From the NCBI GenBank assembly GCA_028289645.1, contig JANQOK010000017.1, positions 62,001 to 126,000 of the forward strand: 64,000 nucleotides of DNA. Direction: 5' to 3'. This stretch comes from Anderseniella sp. Lineage in GTDB: Bacteria; Pseudomonadota; Alphaproteobacteria; Rhizobiales; Aestuariivirgaceae. Of the stretch, positions 1 to 8,388 are shown in pieces. Position 1 is the stretch's first letter; every line of letters starts with the position of its first letter. Position numbers and translations under genes: made by a program. Below the pieces are notes generated by a model that saw only the letters and a list, made by a program, of their open reading frames with translations, searched no databases and had not been told where the DNA came from.

Positions 1-26
1 AATAAAGCGAAATGTCAAATGCTGGA

Positions 27-341
27 TTAGAAATGGCGGGCGGGTGGTGTGATCGAGACGTGTTCGATATATGGTGCCAGTTCCGACGGAATTTTTATAA
101 TAGGTTTGTCGAACGGTGCGCTTGCGCCGATGGTCTCAGAAATTCGAGGAAGCGGGTCGGGCAATTTGCGCATGCAGCTTTGGAAAACCTCATCAAAATC
201 TTCCGGTTTGGCCACAAAAGAAAGCGTCACACGACCGCACCCGGTCTTCTCTAGTCCGCGCGCGACAAAAAAATCGACTATTTTGCTGCGCATCTCCTCT
301 GTCTGACCTAGTTCGCTGAGGCTGAGAGAGAATCTGATCAT
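27..341 (-). CDS. small hypothetical protein, 104 aa
   Basis: I do not recognise this family. The frame opens with ATG and has a good ribosome binding site (GAAGGA about seven bases upstream on the minus strand), which argues that it is real. It has no signal peptide or membrane segment. The composition suggests a small alpha/beta cytoplasmic protein, with a helical start, a strand-like stretch (RVTLSFVAKPEDFDEVF) and a proline-rich second half. It is divergent from the subtilase gene and lies in the same AT-rich segment, so it may be a third part of that module or an unrelated remnant. Existence is likely; function is unknown. Confidence 0.5.
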   Translation of the reverse strand: MIRFSLSLSELGQTEEMRSKIVDFFVARGLEKTGCGRVTLSFVAKPEDFDEVFQSCMRKLPDPLPRISETIGASAPFDKPIIKIPSELAPYIEHVSITPPARHF

Positions 342-664
342 TGCTCAATCCTTCAACCGGTTGGAAATCAACAGTGTAGCGCGTTTTCATCGGGGTTTCA
401 CACCGGTGCGTCACTATCATGTCACTGACCCGACGACCTCAGCGTTCAACGAATTTCCCATTGCTGTCATCTCGCAGCACCACAGATCCAAGAAACTTGA
501 CGTTTGTCCAATCTTAGTTAACTTTGGGCAATTGGGAACATTTAGGTTAAAGGGTACGGCCATGATAACAAGCAAATATAGCAATTAGTAAATTTATGTT
601 CATCTGAGAGTCGAATTCTTGGATTGGTTGCATCATTCGATAAATACCGGAGAAACTGCGGGAC
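342..664. other. 323-base divergent intergenic region
   Basis: This AT-rich spacer separates the small minus-strand gene from the subtilase gene and must hold the promoters of both. A TTGACG hexamer at 497-502 could be a -35 element for the plus strand, but no -10 box at proper spacing is convincing. I see no RNA gene and no strong inverted repeat. Confidence 0.4.
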
Positions 665-2800
665 GTGGCAGGAAAAGAAAATCTGAATTTTCTTAAAAAC
701 AGAGCGTTGCGTCTGCTTGAAGATGTTCTGATCACCTTTGGCGCAACTGACAGCACGAACTATTTTTCCGATACTCCAATCCGAGTAACCGTTTGGCGTT
801 CTTTTGCTGCAGATCCGAGATGCCAGCATCGACTATTGATTGAGACGAACAATCGAATACGGGGAAACAGTGCGCTCACTTTGCTTCGAACAATAATTGA
901 AGAGTACCGAGCATCTTTTGCCGCTGGCTCAAAAACCAGGTTTTCCGAACCAAAACTGGTGGCGTTGGGCAACATAGTTGTCGTAACTGCGGATATGGAC
1001 GCAATGATCCGCGCGATACTTCCAAGTACGGTCTGGTTCTCTCAACTGGATCCGGAAAAAGTCCAGGGATGGATTTCCGATCTGGGATATGTACCGGAAA
1101 CCAGAAACATTTTTGAGCTTAGAGAGTTTCTGACGAATTCTGATCAAATAGCCCTATGGCGATTTCTGGCGGCATGGGTCGCTATCAGGAATGCTGATGC
1201 CGAAGCCCATAAAGCAGCTACGAAGTCGGGCAAGCCAAGTCAGAGTGTCCGGTGGCGCGTTTTAGGAGATACCTGTTCTGCGCTTTTGAAGGTCGCGGCG
1301 CACGATCTGCAAAATTCAATCGACCCGTACGAGCAAAAAGCCGCCCATCGCGCTGTCAAACGCTTCTTCAAGAAACTGCTGAACGATTACATTGATGAGA
1401 TTAAGCGTTTTGCTGAGATCCAAAGCAGTTCTAAAGACAAACAGCCTGCTATCTGGTCAATTGACCTGAACCGGACTGGAGATTTGGCATGTATGAAATC
1501 GCGTAAGACCGTAAAGATTGACGCGGCTGAGAACGTTTTTCAGATTTCAACCAAAGGTATTAACTGGGCGATACTCGATAGTGGTGTCGACGCTACTCAC
1601 AAGGCGTTCTTGAAACCCGGTACCGATCTCAACGGAGAAACAAGCCCAGCTCAATCCAGAGTTAAAGCTACGTACGATTTCACTCGCTTGCTGAATTTTT
1701 TCGAAGGGGATTACAGGAAGATAGTACCTGAAGAACAGTTGATCGAGGCCAAGAAACTGCATCCGAACGAGACTGAAAACAATGCCGTTCTGCTATTTCT
1801 TTATACAACGGGGTTTGTCGAACGCAACGATCAGTTGTCCAGGAAAAACTTTTCTCACGCATTGCAAGATGAGGCAACTCTGACAAACGTCCGCAATTAT
1901 GTGGAAGACGTCAAAAGGCGTCTTACAAACGGTGATTACCTTGACTGGTATTTATTGGAGCCGTTTTTGCGAATTCCCCATTGTCCGTCACATTATGTGC
2001 CGCCAAGAAACGGGCACGGGACGCACGTTGCCGGGATCCTAGGCGGAAACCTGCAGAAGGGTTCGCTAGGCTCCGAAGGACCTGATCACGACTTGCTCGG
2101 CATGTGTCCGGATATCGGGCTTTACGATCTGCGTGTTTGCGACGACCAGGGGCAAAGCGACGAGTTCGTGGTTATGGCTGCGATGCAATTCATAAGCTAT
2201 CTGAACCGCACTCGTGACCGATTGGTAATACAAGGAGCCAATCTCAGCCTGCAGATGATACATCAAGTTCGCAGTTTTGGTTGCGGCCAGACACCCATCT
2301 GTCGCGAGGCCAACCGATTGGTTGACAGCGGGGTGTGTGTCGTAGTCGCCGCCGGGAACCAGGGTTTCCAGACGCTGAGAACCGAAACCACTCTTGTTGA
2401 CAGTTATGCCATGTCGTCAATCATGGACCCGGGCAACGCTGAAAAAGTGATAACCGTGGGAGCCACCCACAAAGATAAGCCTCACTCCTACGGCGTTTCG
2501 TACTTTTCGTCTCGAGGGCCCACTGCCGATGGGCGTCAGAAACCTGATCTGCTTGCCCCTGGGGAAAAAATTCTCGCACCCGCCCCCGGACAGAAATTGC
2601 TGAGAGATACGGGAACGTCAATGGCTGCGCCCCATATCAGTGGCGCAGCGGCTATGATTCTTGGCCGCCATCCCGAGTTCATCGGGCGCCCGCATCGGAT
2701 CAAAGGCATCTTGTGTGAAAACGCTACTGACCTTGGGCGACGAACTGAGTTCCAGGGGGCTGGTTTGGTCGATGTCCTGAGATCTCTTGAGTCGATCTAG
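665..2800 (+). CDS. subtilisin-like serine protease (S8) with long N-terminal domain
   Basis: Subtilase-type endopeptidase of 711 aa with a GTG start. The catalytic triad reads clearly: Asp305 (ILDSGVD), His451 (GHGTHVAG) and Ser652 (GTSMAAPHISG), with oxyanion Asn565 (AAGN). The first ~295 residues are not protease. They are mainly helical, with no signal peptide or membrane segment, so the enzyme is probably cytoplasmic and the N-terminus may act in sensing or inhibition. About 145 residues separate the catalytic Asp and His, against roughly 30 in subtilisin, so a helical insert sits at about 320-445. The end abuts an MBL-fold gene 20 bases downstream, suggesting co-transcription. The region is AT-richer than the rest of the window, a sign of transfer. 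The protease call is firm; the role is inferred. Confidence 0.93.
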   Translation: MAGKENLNFLKNRALRLLEDVLITFGATDSTNYFSDTPIRVTVWRSFAADPRCQHRLLIETNNRIRGNSALTLLRTIIEEYRASFAAGSKTRFSEPKLVALGNIVVVTADMDAMIRAILPSTVWFSQLDPEKVQGWISDLGYVPETRNIFELREFLTNSDQIALWRFLAAWVAIRNADAEAHKAATKSGKPSQSVRWRVLGDTCSALLKVAAHDLQNSIDPYEQKAAHRAVKRFFKKLLNDYIDEIKRFAEIQSSSKDKQPAIWSIDLNRTGDLACMKSRKTVKIDAAENVFQISTKGINWAILDSGVDATHKAFLKPGTDLNGETSPAQSRVKATYDFTRLLNFFEGDYRKIVPEEQLIEAKKLHPNETENNAVLLFLYTTGFVERNDQLSRKNFSHALQDEATLTNVRNYVEDVKRRLTNGDYLDWYLLEPFLRIPHCPSHYVPPRNGHGTHVAGILGGNLQKGSLGSEGPDHDLLGMCPDIGLYDLRVCDDQGQSDEFVVMAAMQFISYLNRTRDRLVIQGANLSLQMIHQVRSFGCGQTPICREANRLVDSGVCVVVAAGNQGFQTLRTETTLVDSYAMSSIMDPGNAEKVITVGATHKDKPHSYGVSYFSSRGPTADGRQKPDLLAPGEKILAPAPGQKLLRDTGTSMAAPHISGAAAMILGRHPEFIGRPHRIKGILCENATDLGRRTEFQGAGLVDVLRSLESI

Positions 2801-2820
2801 TGCTGAGGAAGGAAGCAACC

Positions 2821-3948
2821 ATGTTCGAAATTGATGTTCTTGGGTCCAAGCATGGAGATTGCCTGGTGGTAAATTTCGGTGATTCCCAAGCTCCAAAGCG
2901 CATATTGATCGATGGCGGGCCTCCCGGTGTTTATCGGCGATTCCTGCGCCCGTATCTCCGGGCTTTGAAGGCGCAGGCCGGCGGTCACGAGCCACCCGAG
3001 TTTGAACTGGCGATGGTTAGTCACATTGATCAGGACCATATTAAGGGTCTGCTGGAATTGACCGATGAAATGATTGAAGAGGAGGACAGTTTTCGTGATC
3101 CGGCACGTATAAAACGTTTTTGGTTTAACAGTTTCCCTGACCTAACCGGTGGCAGTGAAACAGCGGCTCTCACAGCCACAGCCTCTGCAGTAGCTGCATC
3201 AGAAGATGCGGGCGGTATTGCTCCATTTGAGGCGTTGGTGGGATCCGACGGTCGAGCTGCTCATATACTCGCCGGCCTTGGACAGGGAAGAAGTCTTCGT
3301 AACAACCTCGAAACGTTGGGTTTGGACGGCAATCGACCTTTCAACAACAGCCTGGTAATGGCAGGTAAGTCTGCGACTTTCGAGGGTATGCGGATAACCA
3401 TAATTGGTCCGGACAAAGATCGTTTGACAGACCTTCAGCAAGATTGGAATCCCAATCTGGACCCTTCAGAAATTGCGGCGATGACGGATAGGAGCGTTGC
3501 AAATCTGTCGTCAATAGTAGCTTTGCTGGAGTTCGAAGGGAAATCACTCCTGCTAACAGGCGATGCGCGGGGGGACGATATTTTGAAATGGCTGGAGGAT
3601 GCCGGCCTAAAGCAACCCAACCATCCTTTTCATGTCGATGTGTTCAAGGCGGCGCACCACGGTTCCGACAACAATGTGGATCCGGAATTCTTTAAGGCTC
3701 TGACGTCCGACATATACATATACTGCGGTGACGGAAAGCATGACAATCCGGAACCCGCTACGTTGCGGATGATGCGTGAAGCGCGTGATGGCGAAACCTA
3801 TGAAGTGATATTTTCGAGTTTTGTGAGAATGGAGCATAGTCATAAGCAAGAGGACTTTGAGCGTGAACTGAGGCTTCTCAATGATGCGGGGATAGATGTG
3901 GATGCAAGAGACAATGATGAGCTCAAAATCACTGTAAAATTAAGTTGA
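2821..3948 (+). CDS. ComEC/Rec2-like metallo-beta-lactamase-fold hydrolase
   Basis: MBL-fold protein of 375 aa. The metal motif is SHIDQDH (H68, D70, D72, H73), the HxDxDH variant usual in ComEC-like soluble MBL proteins, followed by LLLTGDA and then KAAHHGSDNN near the end, which supply further metal ligands. I chose the ATG at 2821 because GAGGAAGGAAG lies just upstream; a GTG at 2800 overlapping the subtilase stop is also open. There is no membrane segment, so it is not a DNA uptake channel. It directly follows the subtilase gene. MBL-fold proteins paired with proteases are known as effector or regulatory parts of prokaryotic conflict systems (for example Avs1-type loci), but this exact pair is not one I can name. 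The substrate could be a nucleic acid, a nucleotide or a small molecule. Confidence 0.88.
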   Translation: MFEIDVLGSKHGDCLVVNFGDSQAPKRILIDGGPPGVYRRFLRPYLRALKAQAGGHEPPEFELAMVSHIDQDHIKGLLELTDEMIEEEDSFRDPARIKRFWFNSFPDLTGGSETAALTATASAVAASEDAGGIAPFEALVGSDGRAAHILAGLGQGRSLRNNLETLGLDGNRPFNNSLVMAGKSATFEGMRITIIGPDKDRLTDLQQDWNPNLDPSEIAAMTDRSVANLSSIVALLEFEGKSLLLTGDARGDDILKWLEDAGLKQPNHPFHVDVFKAAHHGSDNNVDPEFFKALTSDIYIYCGDGKHDNPEPATLRMMREARDGETYEVIFSSFVRMEHSHKQEDFERELRLLNDAGIDVDARDNDELKITVKLS

Positions 3949-4187
3949 GGTTGGTAGGAGTCACCTCGTCTGCCTCGAGCGGCGCCGCCTTCCACCGATT
4001 CCAGCAGGGATCGGTAGGGCGCATCTAGGGTCAACTTTTCAACTAAGGCATTGGCGAATGGCGTGAAGCCGTTTCGGGCCGCCAGCGCGGATATATTGGC
4101 CATGTCTCCCGCAAAACCCGTGACGCCGGCCGGCGGCCGGCCGATACCGCTGGTGGCGACAACATGGGGTGGGATCAGGTTCGGGGA

Positions 4188-5060
4188 TCAGCCGAGTTCG
4201 AACGTGGTGACGCCGAAGACCCGCTCGTGCGCAATATCCGGCGCCGGTCCCAGATACATCCTGGCGCAGCCGAACACCTCGACCATGTCATGCCGGCGTA
4301 CGAGGTCCATGGCCGCACTATTGTTCTCCGGCACGTCGAGGAACAGCGGACCATCGGCTGCGAAGCGTGCCAGATGTGCATACAGCGCCGCAGCCGCCGC
4401 CGCATCATCCGCAAACAAAGGGCCGACCTTGCATCCTTCAAGACACCGGCGAACCACGCCGTAACCGCTCAGCCGGCCATCGCGACGGCAGCCGAGCGCC
4501 AGGCCTTCAGGTTGGGATATCCAGCTTTTCAGGAAGGTTTCACGCGCTGCGGGAAAGCAGGTGCGATCGTACTCGGCAAGTTGCTCGAAGGCAACTTCGC
4601 TCAGCGCGACGATGTGTCCTCCGCCGGGTTCAGGCGTTTCAGGATCGGCTGGAATTTCGGCGCGATATCTGATGTCACGGTGCGAGAAGACAAAGCCGCC
4701 CTTGGCATAGTAGGGCTGCATGTCAAAGACACCGTCCATGCCGATGCCCGCGCCTGGTGCTAGCCTGCCAAGCAGGCGCTCGCGGCGGGCGTGCCACAGC
4801 GTGTCGCCAAAGCCGCGGCCCCGGAACTCGGGGCGGACAATGAAAAAACCCATGAACCCGAACTCGGTTCCGTAAGCGGTGATGGCGCCGCCGCCGATTA
4901 GTTCATTTTCGAATTCCGCGGCAATGAAAGCGTCAGGGTCGGTGGCCCAGAACACATCGGCATCGTGCAGGCCCGGATTCCAGCCTTCGCGCGCAGCCCA
5001 GTTGACAAGCTCATCAGCTTCTTCGCGGGACATGGAACGGATAGTCAGTTGTTCGGTCAT
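4188..5060 (-). CDS. GNAT N-acetyltransferase with C-terminal second GNAT-like domain
   Basis: Acetyl-CoA-dependent acyltransferase of about 290 aa. Residues 1-130 form the GNAT fold; the acetyl-CoA loop is seen in FFIVRPEFRGRGFGDTLW. The C-terminal half (about 150-290) looks like the GNAT-related domain of YitH/HolE-type proteins, ending in a YLG-containing strand. I place the start at the ATG at 5060 (MTEQLTIRSM); a GTG at 5078 is also in frame. It lies downstream of the methyltransferase gene on the same strand with an 84-base gap, so the two may be co-transcribed. GC content is back to the window's norm here, unlike the protease/MBL segment to its left. The substrate cannot be inferred. 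Confidence 0.82.
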   Translation of the reverse strand: MTEQLTIRSMSREEADELVNWAAREGWNPGLHDADVFWATDPDAFIAAEFENELIGGGAITAYGTEFGFMGFFIVRPEFRGRGFGDTLWHARRERLLGRLAPGAGIGMDGVFDMQPYYAKGGFVFSHRDIRYRAEIPADPETPEPGGGHIVALSEVAFEQLAEYDRTCFPAARETFLKSWISQPEGLALGCRRDGRLSGYGVVRRCLEGCKVGPLFADDAAAAAALYAHLARFAADGPLFLDVPENNSAAMDLVRRHDMVEVFGCARMYLGPAPDIAHERVFGVTTFELG

Positions 5061-5144
5061 CAGTATGCTGTACTCCACAAATCCGATTTATCACATACAA
5101 CTGCGGCTGCCCACAACCAACCCAAGGACGGTGTTTGCCGGTGT

Positions 5145-5954
5145 TCAAGCCGGTGGTTTGCAACCCTGATAAACAATATGCTCGGAACCCCAAAGCCCGA
5201 ATGATGTCTCGGCCAGTTCTACGGCCCGGGCAACCCAGGCCGAGCGCGCAGCGTCGGGCAAAGCCATGATCCGCCGATCGGACTGGGCCATGCCGCCTTC
5301 CGCGCCCCACAGACTGTGCTCCAGCAAGCCGAATTGCGCCATGAACTCTGCAATGCTGTCGATATCGACGAAGACGGCGTGGGTGAAGAAATCCTCTCCG
5401 GGTGCCGGCTCATAGCGCCCTTCGGCCTGAATGCGGTCCAACAGTTCGCCGGTCTGCTCCACGGTTTCAGGAGCGTGTTTCAAGGTGAAATGAGCCACCG
5501 CATGGCGGGCGATGAAAGCAAAGAAAGCGGTGCCGCCGGGACGCAGCACCCGCAAACTCTCCGCGACTGCCAGAGCACGGTCGTTTTCGTCCATCAGATG
5601 GTACAGCGGCCCGAGGCAGAGCACGGCATCAAACTCGTCGTCGCGCCACGCTGCAAGGTTTCGCGCATCCGTCACCTGTGTCGTGATGCTGACGCCGCGC
5701 CGCGTTGCCTCTTCCTGTGCGTATGCGATGCTGGCTGCAGAAATATCAGCCAGTACAACCGTGTGGCCGACTTCGGCGAGTGCCAGGGAGTACCGTCCAG
5801 GGCCGCCACCGATGTCCAGAATTCTTGAATTCGGGGATAGGGCCCGCGAAATCCTTGCTAGGGAGACAGCGAACTCGAGGCCGTTACTATCCAGCCGGAG
5901 CCATTCCCGGGCCGGGTTGTTGTCATAAAATGCACACACGGTCTCAATGCTCAT
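5145..5954 (-). CDS. class I SAM-dependent methyltransferase
   Basis: A 269-aa methyltransferase of the UbiE/Methyltransf_11 type. Motif I is ILDIGGGPGRYSLALAE at about residues 45-61, followed by the acidic end of strand 2 (VVLADIS). The post-motif FDAVLCLGPLYHL and LRVLRPGGTAFF complete the fold. The start has a good AAAGGA ribosome site. It diverges from the HMG-CoA reductase operon with a 221-base gap, so it may share a control region with that operon, though no direct link to its chemistry is visible. Small-molecule specificity is unknown. Confidence 0.85.
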   Translation of the reverse strand: MSIETVCAFYDNNPAREWLRLDSNGLEFAVSLARISRALSPNSRILDIGGGPGRYSLALAEVGHTVVLADISAASIAYAQEEATRRGVSITTQVTDARNLAAWRDDEFDAVLCLGPLYHLMDENDRALAVAESLRVLRPGGTAFFAFIARHAVAHFTLKHAPETVEQTGELLDRIQAEGRYEPAPGEDFFTHAVFVDIDSIAEFMAQFGLLEHSLWGAEGGMAQSDRRIMALPDAARSAWVARAVELAETSFGLWGSEHIVYQGCKPPA

Positions 5955-5973
5955 GATGTCCTTTAGAAAAGTG

Positions 5974-6009
5974 CTGTTGTTCCAGACACTTGAGAGTTTG
6001 TTACAACAG
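5974..6009. promoter_or_regulatory. inverted repeat in divergent control region
   Basis: CTGTTGT (5974-5980) and ACAACAG (6003-6009) are perfect 7-base inverted arms separated by 22 bases. They lie close to the methyltransferase start, in the only sizeable gap between that gene and the seven-gene lipid-like operon. This could be an operator; no regulator gene sits beside it. It could also be chance. Confidence 0.25.
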
Positions 6010-6175
6010 TAGAATCAGCCAATGACATGATAAGGATGGGTCAGAGGCAACAATAGACTCAAACGTAGTTCCGAAGACCCAAGAAAAGTCGGTATTTGCA
6101 CCGGTATTGTAGTGTATCAGTTAACCAGCTGGAAATGCCGCAAATCTATCGTTGCACGGTCGAGGGAGTAGAGCG

Positions 6176-7447
6176 GTGATTGTGCCATTTCACGTCATGA
6201 GTATGCTTGCGCGCCTGCGGGAGCGGTTCGACGCCACAGCGGTCGCCGAACGACTGCGTACCAAGGAACATCAAGTCAACAGGTTGCGGCCGTCGCGCAA
6301 GGCGGATGAGCCAAGTGCCAACCGGTTCTGGGAGCGCATCTTCGCCGAAGGCCATGCGACGCAGGCTGACCGGGACACGCTGCTTGATCCACAGTCGCTG
6401 CAGACGATCGAAGCTTACGGCGCAAATATCGAGAACATGATCGGCACTGTAAAGCTGCCGGTCGGCATTATCGGTCCGCTGCGGGTAAACGGTCTCAATG
6501 CCGCCGGAGATTATCTGGTGCCGCTGGCCACGACCGAAGCAGCCCTGGTGGCCTCTTACGCTCGCGGCGCCGACGTCACAGCCCGTGCCGGCGGCATCTC
6601 CGCAGCGTTGACATATGAAGGCGTGCTGCGCACACCGGCGTTTCGGTTCCATACAACGGCGGACACCGGCCTGTTCATTGACTGGGTGGTGCAGCAGGCC
6701 GAGACCCTCAAGGAAGTTGCTGAAAGCACGACCCGTCATGGCAAGCTCATTTCGCTGGAGCCTGCGATGGACAATGATGTCTGCTTCCTGCTCTGCCGTT
6801 ACAAGACCGGTGATGCCTCGGGGCAGAACATGGTGACAATTGCTACAAGTGCGGTGTGTGAGCATATTGCCGCCCACTCACCGGTCAAGCTGGCAGCGTG
6901 GTATGTCGAAGGCAATTATTCCGGCGACAAAAAGGGCTCTTATCTGGGCCTGCTGACCGGCCGCGGCGCGAAAGTGACCGCCAGTGCGACCATTCCTGCC
7001 GAGATGGTCTCGCGCAAGCTGCACTGCAGCGTCGAAGACATGCTGGCCTACGCCCGCATCGCCAATCTCGGCTCGCTTCTATCGGGGCAATTGGGTTCTC
7101 AGGCGCACTATGCCAATGCGTTGGCGGCCCTTTTTATTGCCACCGGGCAGGATGCCGCCTGCGTGGCTGAATCGGCTGTTGGCTTCACGCGCATGGAAGC
7201 CCACGATGGCAACCTGTTTGTATCCGTGACATTGCCCAATCTGCTGGTCGGAACAGTAGGCGGCGGCACCGGGCTGCCGAGTCAGTCGGCCGGATTGCGC
7301 ATTCTGGGGCTGCAGGGTGCCGGCAAACGAGATGCGCTTGCGGAGGTGGCGGCAGCACTTTGCTTGTGCGGGGAAATCTCCATCGTGGCAGCTATGGCGT
7401 CTGGCGATTTTGCCAAGGCGCATCAGCGCTATGCGAGGCAGAGATAG
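6176..7447 (+). CDS. class I-type hydroxymethylglutaryl-CoA reductase
   Basis: Reduces HMG-CoA to mevalonate with NADPH if it follows its family. The protein is about 423 aa from a GTG start at 6176, chosen for the GAGGGA site 8 bases upstream. The family signature is complete: ENMIGTVKLPVGIIGPL, TTEAALVAS with catalytic Glu121, GDKK with Lys252/253, GQDAA with Asp326, and a C-terminal catalytic His416 (FAKAHQRY). GTVGGGTGLPSQ is the NADPH/CoA loop. The ENxIG pattern and the C-terminal His spacing are those of the class I (eukaryote/archaeon-like) enzyme. Most alphaproteobacteria make isoprenoids by the MEP route, so this is unusual. No other mevalonate-pathway gene is in the window. It is the first gene of a seven-gene overlapping operon, with UbiA 2 bases downstream. 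Confidence 0.92.
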   Translation: MIVPFHVMSMLARLRERFDATAVAERLRTKEHQVNRLRPSRKADEPSANRFWERIFAEGHATQADRDTLLDPQSLQTIEAYGANIENMIGTVKLPVGIIGPLRVNGLNAAGDYLVPLATTEAALVASYARGADVTARAGGISAALTYEGVLRTPAFRFHTTADTGLFIDWVVQQAETLKEVAESTTRHGKLISLEPAMDNDVCFLLCRYKTGDASGQNMVTIATSAVCEHIAAHSPVKLAAWYVEGNYSGDKKGSYLGLLTGRGAKVTASATIPAEMVSRKLHCSVEDMLAYARIANLGSLLSGQLGSQAHYANALAALFIATGQDAACVAESAVGFTRMEAHDGNLFVSVTLPNLLVGTVGGGTGLPSQSAGLRILGLQGAGKRDALAEVAAALCLCGEISIVAAMASGDFAKAHQRYARQR

Positions 7448-7449
7448 AC

Positions 7450-8388
7450 ATGGCCGCGCTCGATGAACAAGGCCTGCCCCTGTGGAAGCGGCTATGGATT
7501 TATCAGGACGAGCGCATCCCACTTATCAAGACTTCGGTTTTGCTGTGTGTGTTCAGCGCCGCCAGCATCAATGTTTCGGCGTTTCTGGCAGGGCGTGAGC
7601 TGCCCGGGTGGAGCGCCTATTTCACCGCTTTTGCCATCTCGCTGATCCTGTTCATCCAGTTGCGCGCCTGTGACGAATACAAGGATGGGCCGGACGATCA
7701 CAGGTACCGTCCGGAACGACCCATCCCACGCGGTCTGGTTGATCTGCGCACCATACTGATGATCGGCGCCCTGCTGGTGCCGGTGGCCGTGGTCATTTCG
7801 CTGGCCTACTATCCGCCGGTGCTGGTGCTTTTGGCCATTATCTGGTTGTGGCTGGCATTAATGACAGTGGAATTTTTCGTGCCGGAGTGGCTCAAGGCAC
7901 GGCCATGGATCTATCTCGTGTCACACATGGCGATAATGCCGCTGCTGGATCTGTTAGTGACCGGCGTTGAGTGGCTTCCGGCGGGATTCACACCTGAGCC
8001 AGCGCTAGCCTACTTTCTGATATTGTCCTTCATAAACGGCTGCGTGCTGGAAATTGGCCGCAAGACCTGGGCGCCGGAAAATGAGCGCGAAGGCGTTGAG
8101 ACCTATTCAGGCTTGTGGGGTGTCAGGAAGGCCGCTGACACCTGGCTGGCCACTGTGACATTGTCGTTCGTGACGCTGTGTGCTGTCGGAATGTCCACCG
8201 GCTACACCTGGTCCACGACACTGCCGGCTGCCGCCATGCTGGCGGTGTGCTGGTACACCGGCACAACCATGCGCGCCGCGCCAACGGACAAGCGGCAAAA
8301 ACAGCTCGACACGGTTGCCGGGCTGTGGGTGTTTGTCTGTTATACCGCCGCCGGTTTCGCACCTCTTGTGGGAGGCTGGCTGTCATGA
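7450..8388 (+). CDS. UbiA-family prenyltransferase
   Basis: Intramembrane aromatic or polar-lipid prenyltransferase, 312 aa with about eight hydrophobic segments. The first Asp-rich motif is RACDEYKDGPDDH (about residues 73-85), followed by RPERPIPRG as in UbiA proteins. The second Asp-rich motif is degenerate (EIGRKTWAPENEREGVETYS). The ATG at 7450 is used because the HMG-CoA reductase ends at 7447. The last four bases (ATGA) overlap the start of the next gene. It should transfer a prenyl group from a prenyl diphosphate to an acceptor in the membrane. No quinone gene is nearby, so its acceptor is probably specific to this operon. The family call is strong; the substrate is unknown. Confidence 0.86.
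   Translation: MAALDEQGLPLWKRLWIYQDERIPLIKTSVLLCVFSAASINVSAFLAGRELPGWSAYFTAFAISLILFIQLRACDEYKDGPDDHRYRPERPIPRGLVDLRTILMIGALLVPVAVVISLAYYPPVLVLLAIIWLWLALMTVEFFVPEWLKARPWIYLVSHMAIMPLLDLLVTGVEWLPAGFTPEPALAYFLILSFINGCVLEIGRKTWAPENEREGVETYSGLWGVRKAADTWLATVTLSFVTLCAVGMSTGYTWSTTLPAAAMLAVCWYTGTTMRAAPTDKRQKQLDTVAGLWVFVCYTAAGFAPLVGGWLS

Noticed and set aside
1-4000. CRISPR array or integrase at the AT-rich segment
   Set aside because: No regularly spaced repeats, integrase motif or tRNA end was visible, so only base composition and gene content mark this segment.
6146-6877. Long minus-strand frame opposite the HMG-CoA reductase gene
   Set aside because: The plus-strand HMG-CoA reductase is certain and this antisense frame has no recognisable motif.
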